From Powellomyces hirtus (Eukaryota > Chytridiomycota > Chytridiomycetes > Spizellomycetales > Powellomycetaceae): a stretch of DNA of 64,000 bases. Below the pieces are notes generated by a model. That model worked only from the letters and a program-made list of their open reading frames with translations, did not search any database and was not told the origin of the DNA. Each line of letters opens with the position of its first letter. Position 1 is the stretch's first letter. Where the stretch lies: NCBI GenBank assembly GCA_025526995.1, contig JAHLKG010000002.1, forward strand, positions 496,001 to 560,000, read 5' to 3'. A program made the position numbers and the translations under genes. This document shows positions 10,148 through 22,195 of the stretch, piece by piece.

Positions 10148-11964
10148 ATGCCAATCCTCATCAAAGAATATACCTGGGCGGAATCTTCTTCACATTTATA
10201 TATCACGGTGCCTCTCAAGGGCGCTAACCCCAAGAAAGCGGATGTTTATGGTATGTATCCATCAGTATGCCCGCGAGGATGATCTAGGAAGAACTAAGGA
10301 CTCCTCCCGACAGTAAATGACCTGTATGCGAAGATCAACTTTCCACCATACTTCTTCGAATTGGATCTGAAAGCCGCGGTACACAGCAGTGCGGCAATTG
10401 CCACAATCGGAAATGGCTGCGCAAAACTGGAATTGCCAAAGGTGTTGTCTTCGCCGACGTGGTGCCTTTTTGCGTCTCATCATCTCATCATCTCATCATC
10501 TCATCATCTCATCATCTCATCATCTCATCATCTCACAAATTCAGCAAGAGCATGAAATGTGGACGTCTGTAGCGTACATTGCCGACTCTCCCGAGGCATT
10601 GAAGGCCCGGCGCGAAGAAGCGGATGCTCGGTTCCGCCAGCGAGCCGAAGATGCGCGCCAGGCGAAAGTATGGGATCGACGTGCTGAGGAGCAGTTGCTG
10701 GTACAAAAACAGATTGAAGTGGAGCAAGCGGAGCGTGCGCATGTCGCCCAGCTCAAGGAGGCCGAAAAGCAAAAGGCTGAGGCAGATGTGCAAAGTTGGG
10801 TCAAGGAGGCGAACCTGCAGAACCGCAAACAGAGTGACGCCGTCCGCGGTGATCATCAGAAAAATCTAAAACTTCCAGAAATCTTTGATGTGGACGAGGG
10901 CTATATATCTGATACCCACACAAAGGAGCCTGGAGCCAAACCTATTTCTATTCCTAAATCTAATGTTCCAAATGCCGCTGAAGCTAACGAAGCAAATTCA
11001 GACGATGAAGAGGGACTGGACATGGAATCAATCCGCGCTAAAGTCCGCTCGCAATTTGCACGTGTGTACCTGGCGCGGCTGCTGTCGCATAAGTTGGTTT
11101 GTCGTAACATGCCCGCTGACAATTCGATCTTCATTCAGGCGCCGCCCCAGCGAGAACCATTCCTCCACCGCGTGCCAGTAACGCGGAGATCACAATCAAA
11201 TTCACGTCCCGCGGGCTCATCCCGACGAAAACGGCACGTGAAAGTGAGGATGGTGCGTATGAATGATGCAAACCACTCACAAACAGGGTCTGGTGACTCA
11301 TCTTTTTCTGCGTGCAGCCAAGTGGCATACGCGAATCAAAGCCATGCAAGACGACCATGTGCGCAAAACCAATCCGACCGCTGATGACGACCGCACGTTC
11401 GAGGAAACGAATCGTGAGTGCATTGGCGGTATTTGAGAATAGACGAGGCACGCTTATGTAGTCTTTATATCAGCCATGTTCTTGAAGGACAAGGGAAACG
11501 GTTTCTACAAGGCCGGCAACTACGAGGCTGCCGTGAATGCGTACACGGCAGCGCTGGAAAGCGACCCAGCCAACCTGCCGTACGTTCGCTAGTTGTCTTA
11601 CAATAATCTTCGTGTACGAAAAGATTGACAGCGTTCAATTTGTAGATGTTTGTCGAACCGCGCTGCGTGCCATCTCCAGCTGAACGCACACGATCAATGC
11701 ATAGCTGATTGTGAGGCCGCATTGGCTCTGTTGTCGAAAGAGGAAGAGATGATAATAGAGCAGATGATTGAGGACAACGCCGTTGAGATGCGTCGCAAAG
11801 CTCGTGTAAAGCTCCTCGTCCGCATGGGAACGGCCAGTGTGCGCTCCAACGATAAGAAGGCAGGACTGGATGCATACCGGCGAGCGCTCTCTCTTGATCC
11901 GCGTAACGATACATTGCGAAAAGATGTGACGGTCTTAGAGCAGAGTGCGCGATGTTCGACATAG
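10148..11964 (+). CDS. DNAAF4: dynein axonemal assembly factor 4 (DYX1C1-like)
   Basis: Cytoplasmic co-chaperone that works with HSP90 to pre-assemble axonemal dynein arms; its presence implies a motile flagellum. Seven exons (10148-10250, 10314-10441, 10545-11061, 11139-11252, 11318-11413, 11474-11579, 11646-11964) give about 460 aa with perfect phase. The N-terminus is a CS (p23-like) domain, with the start MPILIKEYTWAESSS, VPLKG, AKINFPPYFFELDL and ATIGNGCAKLELPK. A long charged coiled coil (residues about 90-190, many RAEEQ/QAERAH heptads) follows, then the conserved ITIKFTSRGLIPTKTARESE block. The C-terminus has TPR repeats (KGNGFYKAGNYEAAVNAYTA, LSNRAACHLQLN, AYRRALSLDPRN). Domain order matches DYX1C1 exactly. 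Intron 2 carries an octamer minisatellite. Confidence 0.92.
10475..10530 (+). repeat. octamer minisatellite in DNAAF4 intron 2
   Basis: Seven perfect head-to-tail copies of tctcatca, with a partial eighth ending near 10535, just before the acceptor at 10544. The array makes up over half of the 103-nt intron, leaving a pyrimidine-rich tract before the splice acceptor. Confidence 0.95.
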
Positions 11965-12064
11965 TAGATTCGATCTGTGCTATTTAATATATATAGAGAG
12001 AGAGGGTATCATTACCAAAATTTTGAAATCTCAACACAATCGCACTTGGCTATGCAAGCAACAA

Positions 12065-14547
12065 TTATACATAAAGCATCCCACCACCACCGCCCTGACC
12101 AACCCATAGCCAGGTTTCCGCTCCTGGCACAATCACTTTGTCTGGTCGTCTGACAAGTCCATTAATAAATGGCGTTAACGTAACAGCACTGACGAAGTAG
12201 AACAAGATACCGAACGCGATGCTTATGGGGAGCGCCGGCAGCGCCTTCTGATACATGGCGAGCAGAAAGATAGTCATGTTCAGTCCGGTGAGCACTGCAA
12301 CTGTGCATGCCAGTGTAGTTATCCAATCAAAAAGAGCTGTGATGAGAAGTGAGCCAATGCGTCACTTTTCGTGGCCACCGAGCACCTCATTCCGGGGGAA
12401 TCTCACCTGCTCTGGCCACTAAGACACTGTAGAAAACAAAATCCCCTAAACCCAACTTCAGCCCTCCTCGAGCCGCCTCCTCTTCTTCTACCTCCGCGGC
12501 CGTATCGGAAGGGGCGGGTCGGTCTCCAGCGGTTTCTCTAGCTGAAGAGCTGTCGGGGGAAACATTTGGCAATGGCTCTCCACGTGGTCCGGTCGCTGCA
12601 ACGGGCGATCTATCTTTGGACCTCTCTTCTAGTTCTATCCCAGAACCAACAGCAAAGGATGGTCCTATTAACGCTGACGCATCTCCGTAATCATGAAAGA
12701 CATTCCATGAGGAGCTATCACTACGAGCTGTGCTCATTCTGCGAGAAATTGTTGAACGAGTTCCATCCGTCGGGGCCGTGGACGAAGGGCGCGAGGAAGA
12801 CGGGGGATCGCCTGGTGTCGCCATCATCCATATCATGACAGAGTACAGGAGCGCGGGGATCTCCCGCTCTTCGTTTTGCGCCGTTTCGACCAAGATACGG
12901 AGGGGCCCGAAGGGACATAGAACCGCAATCAAGTCTAGAATTCTTGTTAGCCATGTGTGACAGCCTTGCCTCTTGGTATGCATATGACCTTACCCCATAT
13001 TGCCAAAAGTGCTAACAGTATCCAAGTCGTCAATGCAGGTAGTTTGGTCAGCGTGTACGCCTACCCGGCAATGATTAGTACAGAGCCTCGAACAGTGCCC
13101 CAAACGATGGTCTTACCATCATGCTACTCATGAGAACCAGATATGCTTGTTGCAAGAATAACGGCCCCTTATAGAATATCATCAGGACGCCCACTGCAAC
13201 CAAGTTCCAAATGAAGAACCAAAAAGTAATCTTGTCCAACGCTAAATTGTGTATCGACAGCAATTCCGATGCCAAAGTCCAACCAAAAGTCCCCAATAGT
13301 GCTGTGACGATAAGTACAAAGACACCATAAAGAATCTGGTCGAATGAAGGGAATCAGAGGCTGTGATTTTTGAAACTGTTTTCTCAACGGTATGTCATAC
13401 CTTCATGCAATTGAAGTAGAACAAAATCGCCACGAGAATGGTAGCTCCCACGATCTGGCCCAAAATTGCAAGAGCACTAACAAACGCTGAGCCGGAGCTG
13501 TTGCGCGAGAATCCAAAACTACTTCCCACGGTGGTCTGAGGTGGACTCTGTTGGTCTATACTGCGACAAGAAAAGATTGGTGCGATTAGAGCCGTGGTGA
13601 TGAGATTTCCAAACTCTGAAGAATCAAGCAGGATTTCGGCAAGTGACTTACCCGGTGCTGTAGTTCTCCTCAAACTCAGTCGTGAGCTTGACCCAAAGTA
13701 TAGATAGAGCCATGCAACAAATGACGGGCTTGATGATCAAATAGATTTGCTCCATGTAGAACTTCAGATCTTCCATCTTCTCGTCTTCTGTCAGCTCTTC
13801 TGCTGGTAATTGTTCTTGTAGCTCTGCTGTAGACGTAGTCCTGGGAGGCACCACGACTGGGCTGCCAGCAATTGGGATGGGGTCCGCCGCGGGCTGTATG
13901 AGAGAGAACCTACCTATTAACAATGTGACCTAGCGTTGAAGGGAATGAACCAAGCACATACATTGTTCGCAAAGGATTTCGATGCGAATGGAAAGAATCT
14001 TTTTATGCGATCGATGAAATGGGCTAAAAGGCAATCAGAATAGATGTGAGCAATTGAGGATGATAGAACAAGATCCTTACAACCTTCCACAAAACGCACT
14101 TTCAGAATTGATCACCTGCGCAACATTCCCTCGTCCTTGTATTCGTCTCCGTCTATTTCTTATTCTTCCCCGAGCCGGGGCGGAAGGTGGCCGCGCTGAG
14201 AAGTCGGCCGGCGGCATAACAGGAGAGGTGGTGGATGGTTGGGCGAGCGAGGGACTGGACGGGTTGGCCTCGACGACCACTTCGGGAAAGATGGTTCGTG
14301 GCGAGTGAGAGTGAGACGACCGCATCCCGACACATACGTATTTGTGGTGTGAGTTCCAGTCCCGAGTTTGACATTCACTTGAACAGTAATGATATCCCAC
14401 TCCGCATTTCGAGCACATAAAATTAGCGGGCTTTCCGCACACATTGCATGGAATTGTCTGAGGGCCGGTACGACGCCCATCTTCTGTTGGACACGAAGGA
14501 CGAGGAGAAGCTTCCCCTGACCGTGAGTTTGAGGAAGTTGAGGCCAT
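12065..14547 (-). CDS. presenilin with N-terminal MYND zinc finger
   Basis: Predicted intramembrane aspartyl protease of the presenilin family (gamma-secretase catalytic subunit), about 665 aa. Eight exons (14547-14100, 14023-13962, 13893-13652, 13560-13401, 13335-13117, 13060-12994, 12934-12407, 12336-12065) join with every phase correct. Residues 34-72 form a MYND finger (C34, C37, C45, C48, C55, C59, H68, C72; YCSSECQTRDW). A disordered basic linker follows, then the presenilin core: GPLFLQQAYLVLMSSMM, the first catalytic aspartate D400 in AIWDLIAVLCPFGPLR, LVETAQNEE, a Ser/Thr/Glu-rich loop of about 130 residues, the second aspartate D564 in GLGDFVFYS, and PALP at 609-612. The usual YD motif is WD here. 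It is divergent from PPIL2 (163 bp). The fusion rests on the gtgcgt donor at 14099; otherwise MYND and presenilin would be two genes. Confidence 0.82.
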
Positions 14548-14710
14548 TCAAATAGATTTATCAAATTGTCTCACATTGACAGTGACTGCAGCCTACCGTA
14601 AATGACAGTGTTGATTACGTTAGATCGGTTTGGGTGCATTGACAGGATGTCCTTCTCGATTTGCACTTTTCCCTTGAGCACATTGATTCCAGCGCCACAA
14701 ACGAATCATC

Positions 14711-16708
14711 ATGGGCAAAAACACTGACAAGCTATACGTTACCCACTCGGAACATGCAGCTGGGCCTGGGTATGTGAAGGCATCACACTATGCATTCTTT
14801 GTATTCTGTCTCATTGCGACATTTGCCTGCATGTTAGAGGTGCCAAACGGCACACAGGTTCAGAATTCAAGCGGCTGCCGTTCTTTTGTTGCTCCCTCTC
14901 CCTGCAGCCTTTCGAACATCCCGTATGTACCAAGGATGGCACAATCTTTGAACTCATGTAGGTAGCTGACTTAGGTAACTGGAACGTGAGGCATAGAAGA
15001 TCATTCTTCCCGGCACCTCGGAGCCACAGCCTTTTTCAGGCCTGTTTCTAACCGCTGTATTATTCCTTGCAGGAACATAATACCGTGGCTGAAGAAATAT
15101 GGCAAAAATCCAGTGTCCGGCGAGCCGGTAGGTTTGTATGAATAGAATGACTGCCATGCCGAAATGGACGCTAACCGGTGTGTTTGATTTTGGCAGCTGG
15201 AGCCAAAGGATTTGATCAAGCTCCACTTCCAAAAGAATGCGAATGATGAGTTTCACTGCCCTATTACATTCAAAGTGTTCAACGACAACACGCACATTGT
15301 CGCCATCCGCCCATCCGGCCAAGTGTATAGCTTCGAGGCCGTCGAGCGCCTCAACATCAAAACCAAAAACTGGAATGACCTGATGACAGACGAGCCGTTC
15401 AAACGGAAAGACGTCATCACATTGCAGGACCCTCACAATATTCTCGCACGAGATATATCGGCTTTCTACCATGTGCGCAACGAGCTCACAGTAGTAGACG
15501 AGGAGAAGAAGAAGAAGGAGGCTGATGTGGCGTTTAAGATCAATGCCATGGGATCCACGGGCAAAGTCTTAAAAGCGATGGCGAAAAGTGAAGGCGTCGT
15601 GGCGAATGGGAAGGCATCGGACGCAGATACTGCGAAAACAGCCGCAATAACACCGTCATTCATCTCCCGCGAAAAGAAGCAATACAACGCCGCGCACTAC
15701 TCTAACGGTGTCGCTGCAGCGTCATTCACTTCTACCGCTGTCCCCGTGCAGACTCAGAATGCAGCTGCTCTGATCGACGAAGAAGAGTACATGTTCGAGC
15801 GCATCAAGGCCAAAGGCTATGCGCAGATCACAACTACGCTTGGAAATATCAATCTGGAACTGTACTGTGCAGATGCTCCACGCGCGTGCTACAACATGAT
15901 TCAGCTGGCGAAGAAGGGATACTACGATGGGTGTTCATTTCATCGGTCCATAAAGAATTTTATGATACAAGGAGGTGACCCAACGGGGACAGGGAAAGGT
16001 GGCGAATCATTTTGGGGCAAACCTTTTGCAGATGAATTCAAACCCAATCTGTCGCATTCTGGAAGAGGCGTCCTGTCAATGGCAAATAAAGGGAAGAACA
16101 CGAACACATCACAATTGTACGTTCCTATGTGGAGACTGCTCTTGGGAATTATTCTCCAGTGGCTGACGCTGACGCTTCAATCTGTAGCTTCATCACATAT
16201 CGTTCATGTCCGCATTTGGACAACAAACATACAATATTTGGAAAGGTAGTCGGTGGGATGGATGTCCTTGGCCGGATGGAGCAGATTAAGACGGATGAGC
16301 GAGAACAACCGGAAGTAAGAAGACGCGCTGATTGAACGAAAATGCTTTCAGGAAAACGACATCTTACCGATTTTACTCCAGATCGACATCTTAATGCTCA
16401 AGTTCAAGATTCTCGTCGACCCATTCGAAGAGTTCCGCAAGCAGCTAGGCGACAAACTCGCAGCAGAAGCAGCCACAGAAAAGCGGAAAAACGCAGGTGG
16501 TGTAGCTGGGAAGGGGGACGCGAGCAGCAGTAGTGTAGGAAAGTATGTAGCCGGTAAAGCTACCGCTGGTGGGGTGAGTGGGAAGCGAAAGGCAGATGAT
16601 GGAATAGGAATAGATTGGAGTGCGGCATCTGCGGCGTCCTTGAATGCGGGCGCGGACAAGAAGAGGAAAGCGGGCGGGGGAGGATTTGGCAACTTCAGCA
16701 ATTGGTGA
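14711..16708 (+). CDS. PPIL2: U-box cyclophilin, PPIL2/Cyp60 type
   Basis: Nuclear peptidyl-prolyl isomerase-like protein of the spliceosome, about 535 aa. Six exons (14711-14769, 14838-14957, 15073-15127, 15197-16116, 16188-16314, 16382-16708) join in phase. The N-terminal half is a modified U-box (SLQPFEHPVCTKDG, IIPWLKKYGKNP, HCPITFKVFNDNTHIVAI). Residues around 250-430 form the cyclophilin domain: GCSFHRSIKNFMIQGGDPTG, ESFWGKPFADEF, GVLSMANKG, SQFFITYRSC and HTIFGKVVGG. The residue equal to the cyclophilin A drug-binding Trp121 is His here (CPHLDNKH), as this subfamily often lacks the Trp. The C-terminus ends in GFGNFSNW, the family signature tail. For the last intron I chose the 67-nt form ending at 16381 over a 37-nt form, since it aligns with the family. 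Confidence 0.92.
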
Positions 16709-17131
16709 TGGAACAGTTGGATGCGAGATGAGGGGCGGCATGATTGCTGCAATTATTTCGTGTCCATGTACAAGAATGCCGGCCCTATCAATATAAAAAT
16801 TTTATCCACTTCCAATTCCTTTGTCTAATCTAGAGCATCCAAGTTACACTATTTATAGGGATAACGATTACCCGTTTTGACTTTTGGTCGCTGAACACCA
16901 GACGCGTAAGGTCATAAATAAACTGATTCCAAGCTCAATGTGCTACGCCGTGATGTATTTCAACGCTCCTGCTATGTAACATATGATAATGATGCTCGAG
17001 ACCGGGATCGCGTCTCACTCGATCCTCGCTGGTCTCACTCTCGGTGTCGCGCGGGGGTCCGACTTCCCACCCTTCTATGATACTCTGCTACAAATATTGA
17101 CACTAATGTACAAATAATAGGTATCGATAAT
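16709..17131. other. intergenic region between convergent PPIL2 and F-box genes
   Basis: About 420 bp of AT-rich 3' flanking sequence shared by two convergent genes. It contains AATAAA-like stretches (for example near 16917) that could serve polyadenylation. No gene or repeat was recognised. Confidence 0.5.
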
Positions 17132-19170
17132 TTACACGGCAGTCAGTTCCGCCACACGTCTCGTAAGCCGTCCAATCACCCACCGTCGAACAAACATCCT
17201 GCGCAGATCATCGGTGCGTACCAAACACTGATCGAGCCAAGGTGCTTCTTCCTGCAGCTGCATAGAGTAGCGAGAGCATAGCGTGTTGTGGAGAGCTTGC
17301 ATCTCATCCAATGTCTTCGCTTCCGGGTCTGTCGATGGCGACATTAGAATCGAAGTTGCGCCAGCCGTCTTGGCAGTCAGGATTAGTCGCCGCAGATGCT
17401 TGAATACATGCAGGAGGTCATGCAATTCCGGGGATGGGATGACAGGTATGGACATTTCGAGGGTGCACAGCGTTGCTGCCCAGCGACGCGGAAGCGTGGC
17501 CAGCGGGATTGTCATCCCTGATATTACGAGTGACTGTAGATTGGTGTGGTCAAGTGACAGCAGCCCAGAACACTCTGCTGCGCGTTCCTGAACTGCTTCT
17601 TGATAAGGCGGTTCGGATGAAGCTTCAAAGAATGGATGGGTGGCACATATCCTCAAATTCTTCAGTTCTCGCGTTCCGCGAGAGAATAACGAGACGACGG
17701 CCATCGTAGTAGCCGCAGAGTGCGTACCGTGAGCATGGACTTTCAGTGTTTGCAACCGCGGGCAGTGAATATCTGGGGAGAAGATGGCCCATGGAGCGAC
17801 GTCTGCGTTGAGCTGTTGGATGTCCAAAGTCTCGAGATGCCGTGCCGCTGATGTGAACGTGTTCAGAGTGTGCAGCGTGGGATAATGCAGGGCCAGTGAG
17901 ACAAGAAGCGGTGGGATTGCAATGCGCATGGGAGTGGCGTATCCGGAATCCATCCGCGCGGGCTCGTCACGTCGTGCAAATTTGATTTCGAGATGTCTGA
18001 GCGTTTGCGGGAGCGAAGCCAAGAGTAGACTGTCCTCAACAACGTTGTCAATCCGCAATGATATGAGCGAGGTACTGTTTAGAAGGGGAAGAATGGAATT
18101 TGTTGGCTCTTCGAAACCGATGAGGGCGAGGTGAGTGAGGGTTTGTGTCGCGTGGAATGGATAGAATGTTGGAGGTGATGTGACAGCACGGAAATGATTC
18201 TGAACAAGCTCCAGCTGAGTCAACGTTGGCATGTAGTGCATTAAATGCCTAAGGACCGCCTCTGCTCCGCCTTCTATGCCTGGAAGATCACATCCGATCA
18301 ACCGCAGCTGAGAAAGACCAGAAAGAACCTTTCCTAGTCGGGCGAGACTGTTCACATCAACCCAAGCTCCGCCTAGAGACAGCTCCCGCAGCGCTGGACA
18401 GGAATCTCTGATCATCGCCAGATCCGATAGAGAAATAATGGCTTCGTCAGTCTGCAGCTGCAACGTCTCGAGATCCGGAAATTGCGTGTGCGCAACAAAT
18501 CCGCTAACGAAGTCCCTCAGGGAGTCGCTATGAAGACTTCTAACAGTCAGCTTTTGTACGTTCGATACAACGGGCACTTCCACATCCTCCCATCCCTCAG
18601 CAGCCATCACCAGCGGGACATTCAAGTCGATTGTCTTGAGTTGTTTGCTGAAGACGGTTGTCAGCACGTCAACTGTGTTTTTATAGAGATGAGAGCATGG
18701 CGCCGTGAGGGATTCGATCAATGTCAGATGCTGAAGGCGTGGAGTGTGCGTCCTGCTGAGAATGTTGCTGATATTGATGGTGGTCTCGAGAGTCAAGCTG
18801 GTAACGGTTGGCAGAAGACCTAAGCTTTCCGTGAAGTCCAAGATGTTTGTCGGAACTTCCGGAGCGTGTCGGACCTGCATAAGATGTTACAGATTTAGCT
18901 AAATAAAAAGCTAACCGGCGCTCAATTGTGCATAAAAATAACCTCTAAACGCTTCAACATCTTGAAATGATTCAAGATTCTTCTTGGGCCGACAGCTGCA
19001 ACGGAGTCTCCCACCACAAGGGTGAGAGCCTCCAATTGTCCGAATCCCAGACTCCATGACCGACAAACGCGCGCAGCAACGGTTTGCTCTCGTAATCCGA
19101 GGAACGAGAAGATATTGTATATCAGCTCCGTCGGGAGATCGGTGGACCAATTTTGATGCTGAGTTGGCAT
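17132..19170 (-). CDS. F-box protein with leucine-rich repeats
   Basis: Probable substrate receptor of an SCF ubiquitin ligase, about 656 aa from two exons (19170-18943 and 18874-17132; 68-nt intron, phase 0). Residues 10-50 hold an F-box (DLPTELIYNIFSFLGLREQ, then VCRSWSLGFGQ). The rest is a series of irregular leucine-rich repeats, visible as periodic L-x2-L-x-L segments such as LRELSLGGAWVDVNSL, LSQLRLIGCDLPGI and LTHLALIGFEEP. No further domain is visible. The upstream Met at 19170 immediately precedes the F-box. Such F-box/LRR proteins are often lineage-expanded in fungi and their substrates cannot be told from sequence. Confidence 0.8.
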
Positions 19171-19491
19171 GTATCGAAGTTTCAGGGACCAAAGGTGACA
19201 CGATGGGGACTACTAAGTTCGGAAATAGGAAATGAGGACGACAGCTGAGGGCTATACCGCCTGAGGTCATGTAGAGCCCTTTATTTCAGAATGTGTAGCG
19301 GCAACCTAATGGAAACCCGCTCTCTGAAACCGCGAGTTGGCCAAAGCAACATTGTGAAACAGATGCAACGGCGGCCGACTGGACGGGGAAAGACGTCAAC
19401 CACCGGAGCGTGGCTTAGCTACGCGTTATGTAAGGCAGGTGCTCCGCGCTCTCATATCACCCAAAGATACAGAGCTGACAATGGTGACACT
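19171..19491. other. intergenic region between F-box and DCAF5-like genes
   Basis: About 320 bp upstream of the F-box start and downstream of the DCAF5-like stop on the same strand. I see no gene, repeat or structured RNA. Confidence 0.45.
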
Positions 19492-22195
19492 CTAGGGAGA
19501 TTCAAGCACCTCTTCTTCTCCTTCTTCGTCTTCTTGCTCTTCCACGTCGCTCAATTCATCAGGCATGCTATTGGAGCCTGCGAAGGGATCGTAATGCGAT
19601 ATAAACTGCCAGGCCCCATGCAAGTCGTCGTCCTCATCACTGCTTGTGTCCATGTCAGAGTCGGCCCAGCCAGCAGACCATAGTGTAGTTTGGAACTCTG
19701 CCCCCGTGAGCTGGCGAGGCATGTGAGCAGATCATGATGAGGCTGTAGAGTACGATGTATCTGGCTTTACTTACGAGACGATCGAAGAATAACATCGTTT
19801 CGGGATCCTCTTCCAGATCAAGATCTCGTGGAAGCCTGCTATCGAGACTGTCTGGTTGATGTGCTGCTGGCCATCCTTGTTAGTTTGATTGCTGTTTTCG
19901 CTTGACTAACAGAACCTGAACCTTACCAGCCAAAAATGGCGAAAATAGGCGCACAACTTTCTCAATGCCTTGCATCGCCAAAACACATGATTATCATCAA
20001 ATCAGCGTGTTCTACTGCATCACCCTTATATAAGAGATAACTTACCTGCTGTTGCAATCAGCGGCCGATGAGGATGCGGCAAAACTGAGTTTATGATGCT
20101 TCGATGGCCTGCAATCGGACGACATTGTTAGATATTGTCATTAGCGAGATCATCTCTAATTTTTTGGATCGAACCTTTGAGAACATATTGTGCGTCATGA
20201 ACTTCCATGGGGCGTATCTCTTTTCCATCTGACATGTAAACTTATGTAACGACAATATGGGTGAGATTGACTGACCTGCCGCCGGAGTTATGGGAGACGA
20301 GTTGCAAGCGTACGTACCAATATCGAATTCTCGGGTTGGTGTATTGGGTGTGAAGTCTTGGATTTCACTTGCAGATGGTACTTTCCATGCATAGCCTCGG
20401 AAGTCGTCACTCCCGCAATAGAAATACGTGTTGTCAATGCCGCCAAACACCCCAGTCTTGATACTACCAAGACAAACCAGGCTGAGTGATCAAAGCTAGC
20501 AGTGCCAAAGCAGAACTCGGACAGCGAACCACTCACGTTGCAACACTTCTGAAGCCGCTGTGGTCGTTGCTTGGTGGCGTTTTCAGCACGCAGGATGGAT
20601 CGGCTGACCCGATTGTGTAGAGTGTAGGATACCACTTGTTAATAACGGCGCCGACGTAGCTGCCCGTCGGATAGAAGATTTGTGAGAAGATAATATTCAG
20701 TCGTTTCAATCAGCACGTCGGTTTTACCGGCCATCCGGACTCCACGCTACTGAAGGCACATCTGCCTGGCGTGCAAGTTCTCCTCCTCTCGAAAGCTGTG
20801 TTGCGTACTTTCCCAAAAAATTAGGATCTCACCACAGAAATAGTCAATAACATGACCGTCTAACCTGTATCACGTGCGGGGTTTGTGTAGAGCGTCCCCG
20901 TAGACTTCGCAAATCTCTTAGGCTAGAACACGAATGTTAAGGTGACAGATAACCTCTTGGAAGCGAAATACGATCCATACAATACGCCGCCGCGATCGTC
21001 GCTGGTCACGAAGAAGTTATCGTATATAGGATTGAACGCGACACTGTTCTGTGCCCTCCCTGGTGTTGATAGCTGACCCTGCAGCTGGTCGGAGCAGCGC
21101 ATATCATACAATTTTACCGATGCTAAGCGTAGTTTGATAAACACGTATCGTCCAGTGAAACTGAAATGCATCTTCCGGATAGAGCAGCTTACTCACAATC
21201 TTGTCTAAAATTAGATGTAAACATGTATGTCGGTCAGTTCAGACGGGCTGTATCGGCATCTTAGCCGGTACCTACCCAGCCGTCAACACCAGGTTATCAT
21301 TGCGCGGACTCAGGGACAGCTTGATGACCGCTTGTTCATGTGCCAAAATCACATCGCTCGGCATGTGCCCCGGACCTACAGCAAACCACAGAGAGTTGAG
21401 ATGGTGCACATTCTGTACGCGCCTGTCGTGCCAATGCAGACCATCAGTGGCTTTTTTGATCGGGGTAGCAGAAGATCTCACATCGTAATGCAGCAACATC
21501 CCATCTTCCCCGCAACTACAATAAAATATCGCATCAATTGAGCCCGAGATCTCCACAAGCCGGTCGACGATGGGTCACGGTGAAAACGTACGAGAAGAAC
21601 TTGCCACCGGTCGAGTCAAAGCTGATTGAGAACACATTGCCGTGGTGACCGCGATATGCTCCAGCGGGTCGCATTCCGGCTGTATCATGCTCGTCGACAG
21701 GCCATATCTTTTCACAAACAAGTTAAGCATATGCATGAAGTATTGTTCATCAAGCTTGGACAAGGCACAATGCCGGACGACGAATGACACTCAAAAGTTT
21801 CCCAGCTGTGAGAACGCCGCAACTCACCAAGATGGACAGATCGTCCCCACCGGACGCCATCAACCTCCCATCGTTTGAGAACGCTAACGCATTGACGCAC
21901 CCAGTGTGGGCTTTCAAAGTGCTGAACAGAAACGCAACATAAAAACACATTACACGCAGCACTTTAGTTTGCAGACTCAATGCTGAGACACCCAAAAAAG
22001 TCCCCTATCGTACCGACAGCACTCCCATGTGCCATTGCCCAACGTTTTCACGGCAGCTTTGTAAAGTCGCTCACGCGAGACAATGCCAGGCGCCAACTGA
22101 GAGGAATTCAGCAGCTCAGGTAAAAAGAATAGGTTGCGTTCCCCGCGAGCCAATAACCCCCACGATTTGTATTCCGTTCTTTCAGATGTTTTCAT
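19492..22195 (-). CDS. WD40 protein, DCAF5-like CUL4 receptor
   Basis: Multi-exon WD40-repeat protein resembling DCAF5/WDR22, a substrate receptor of the DDB1-CUL4 ubiquitin ligase. From 22195 the frame reads into the first blade AHTGCVNALAFSNDGRLMAS then GGDDLSI. Further blades are HHGNVFSISFDSTGGKFFSC, SLSPRNDNLVLTAG, MHFSFTGRYVFIKLRLASV, AQNSVAFNPIYDNFFVTS and DNTYFYCGSDDFRGYAWKVP. The last matches the DCAF5 segment ending in a W-R-I-P-like motif. The C-terminal part is very acidic and has a DPETMLFFDRL motif that corresponds to the DCAF5 MAFFDSLV segment. At least eight exons are needed and I did not fix all borders. DCAF6/8 or another DCAF remains possible. Confidence 0.68.

Noticed and set aside
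10262..10483. Minus-strand frame with Arg-rich start read as a first exon of the PhoD gene
   Set aside because: It is the antisense of the DNAAF4 CS-domain exon and its ATG comes from the octamer repeat.
16315..16351. 37-nt version of the last PPIL2 intron
   Set aside because: Too short compared with other introns and inserts residues absent from the family; the 67-nt version fits better.
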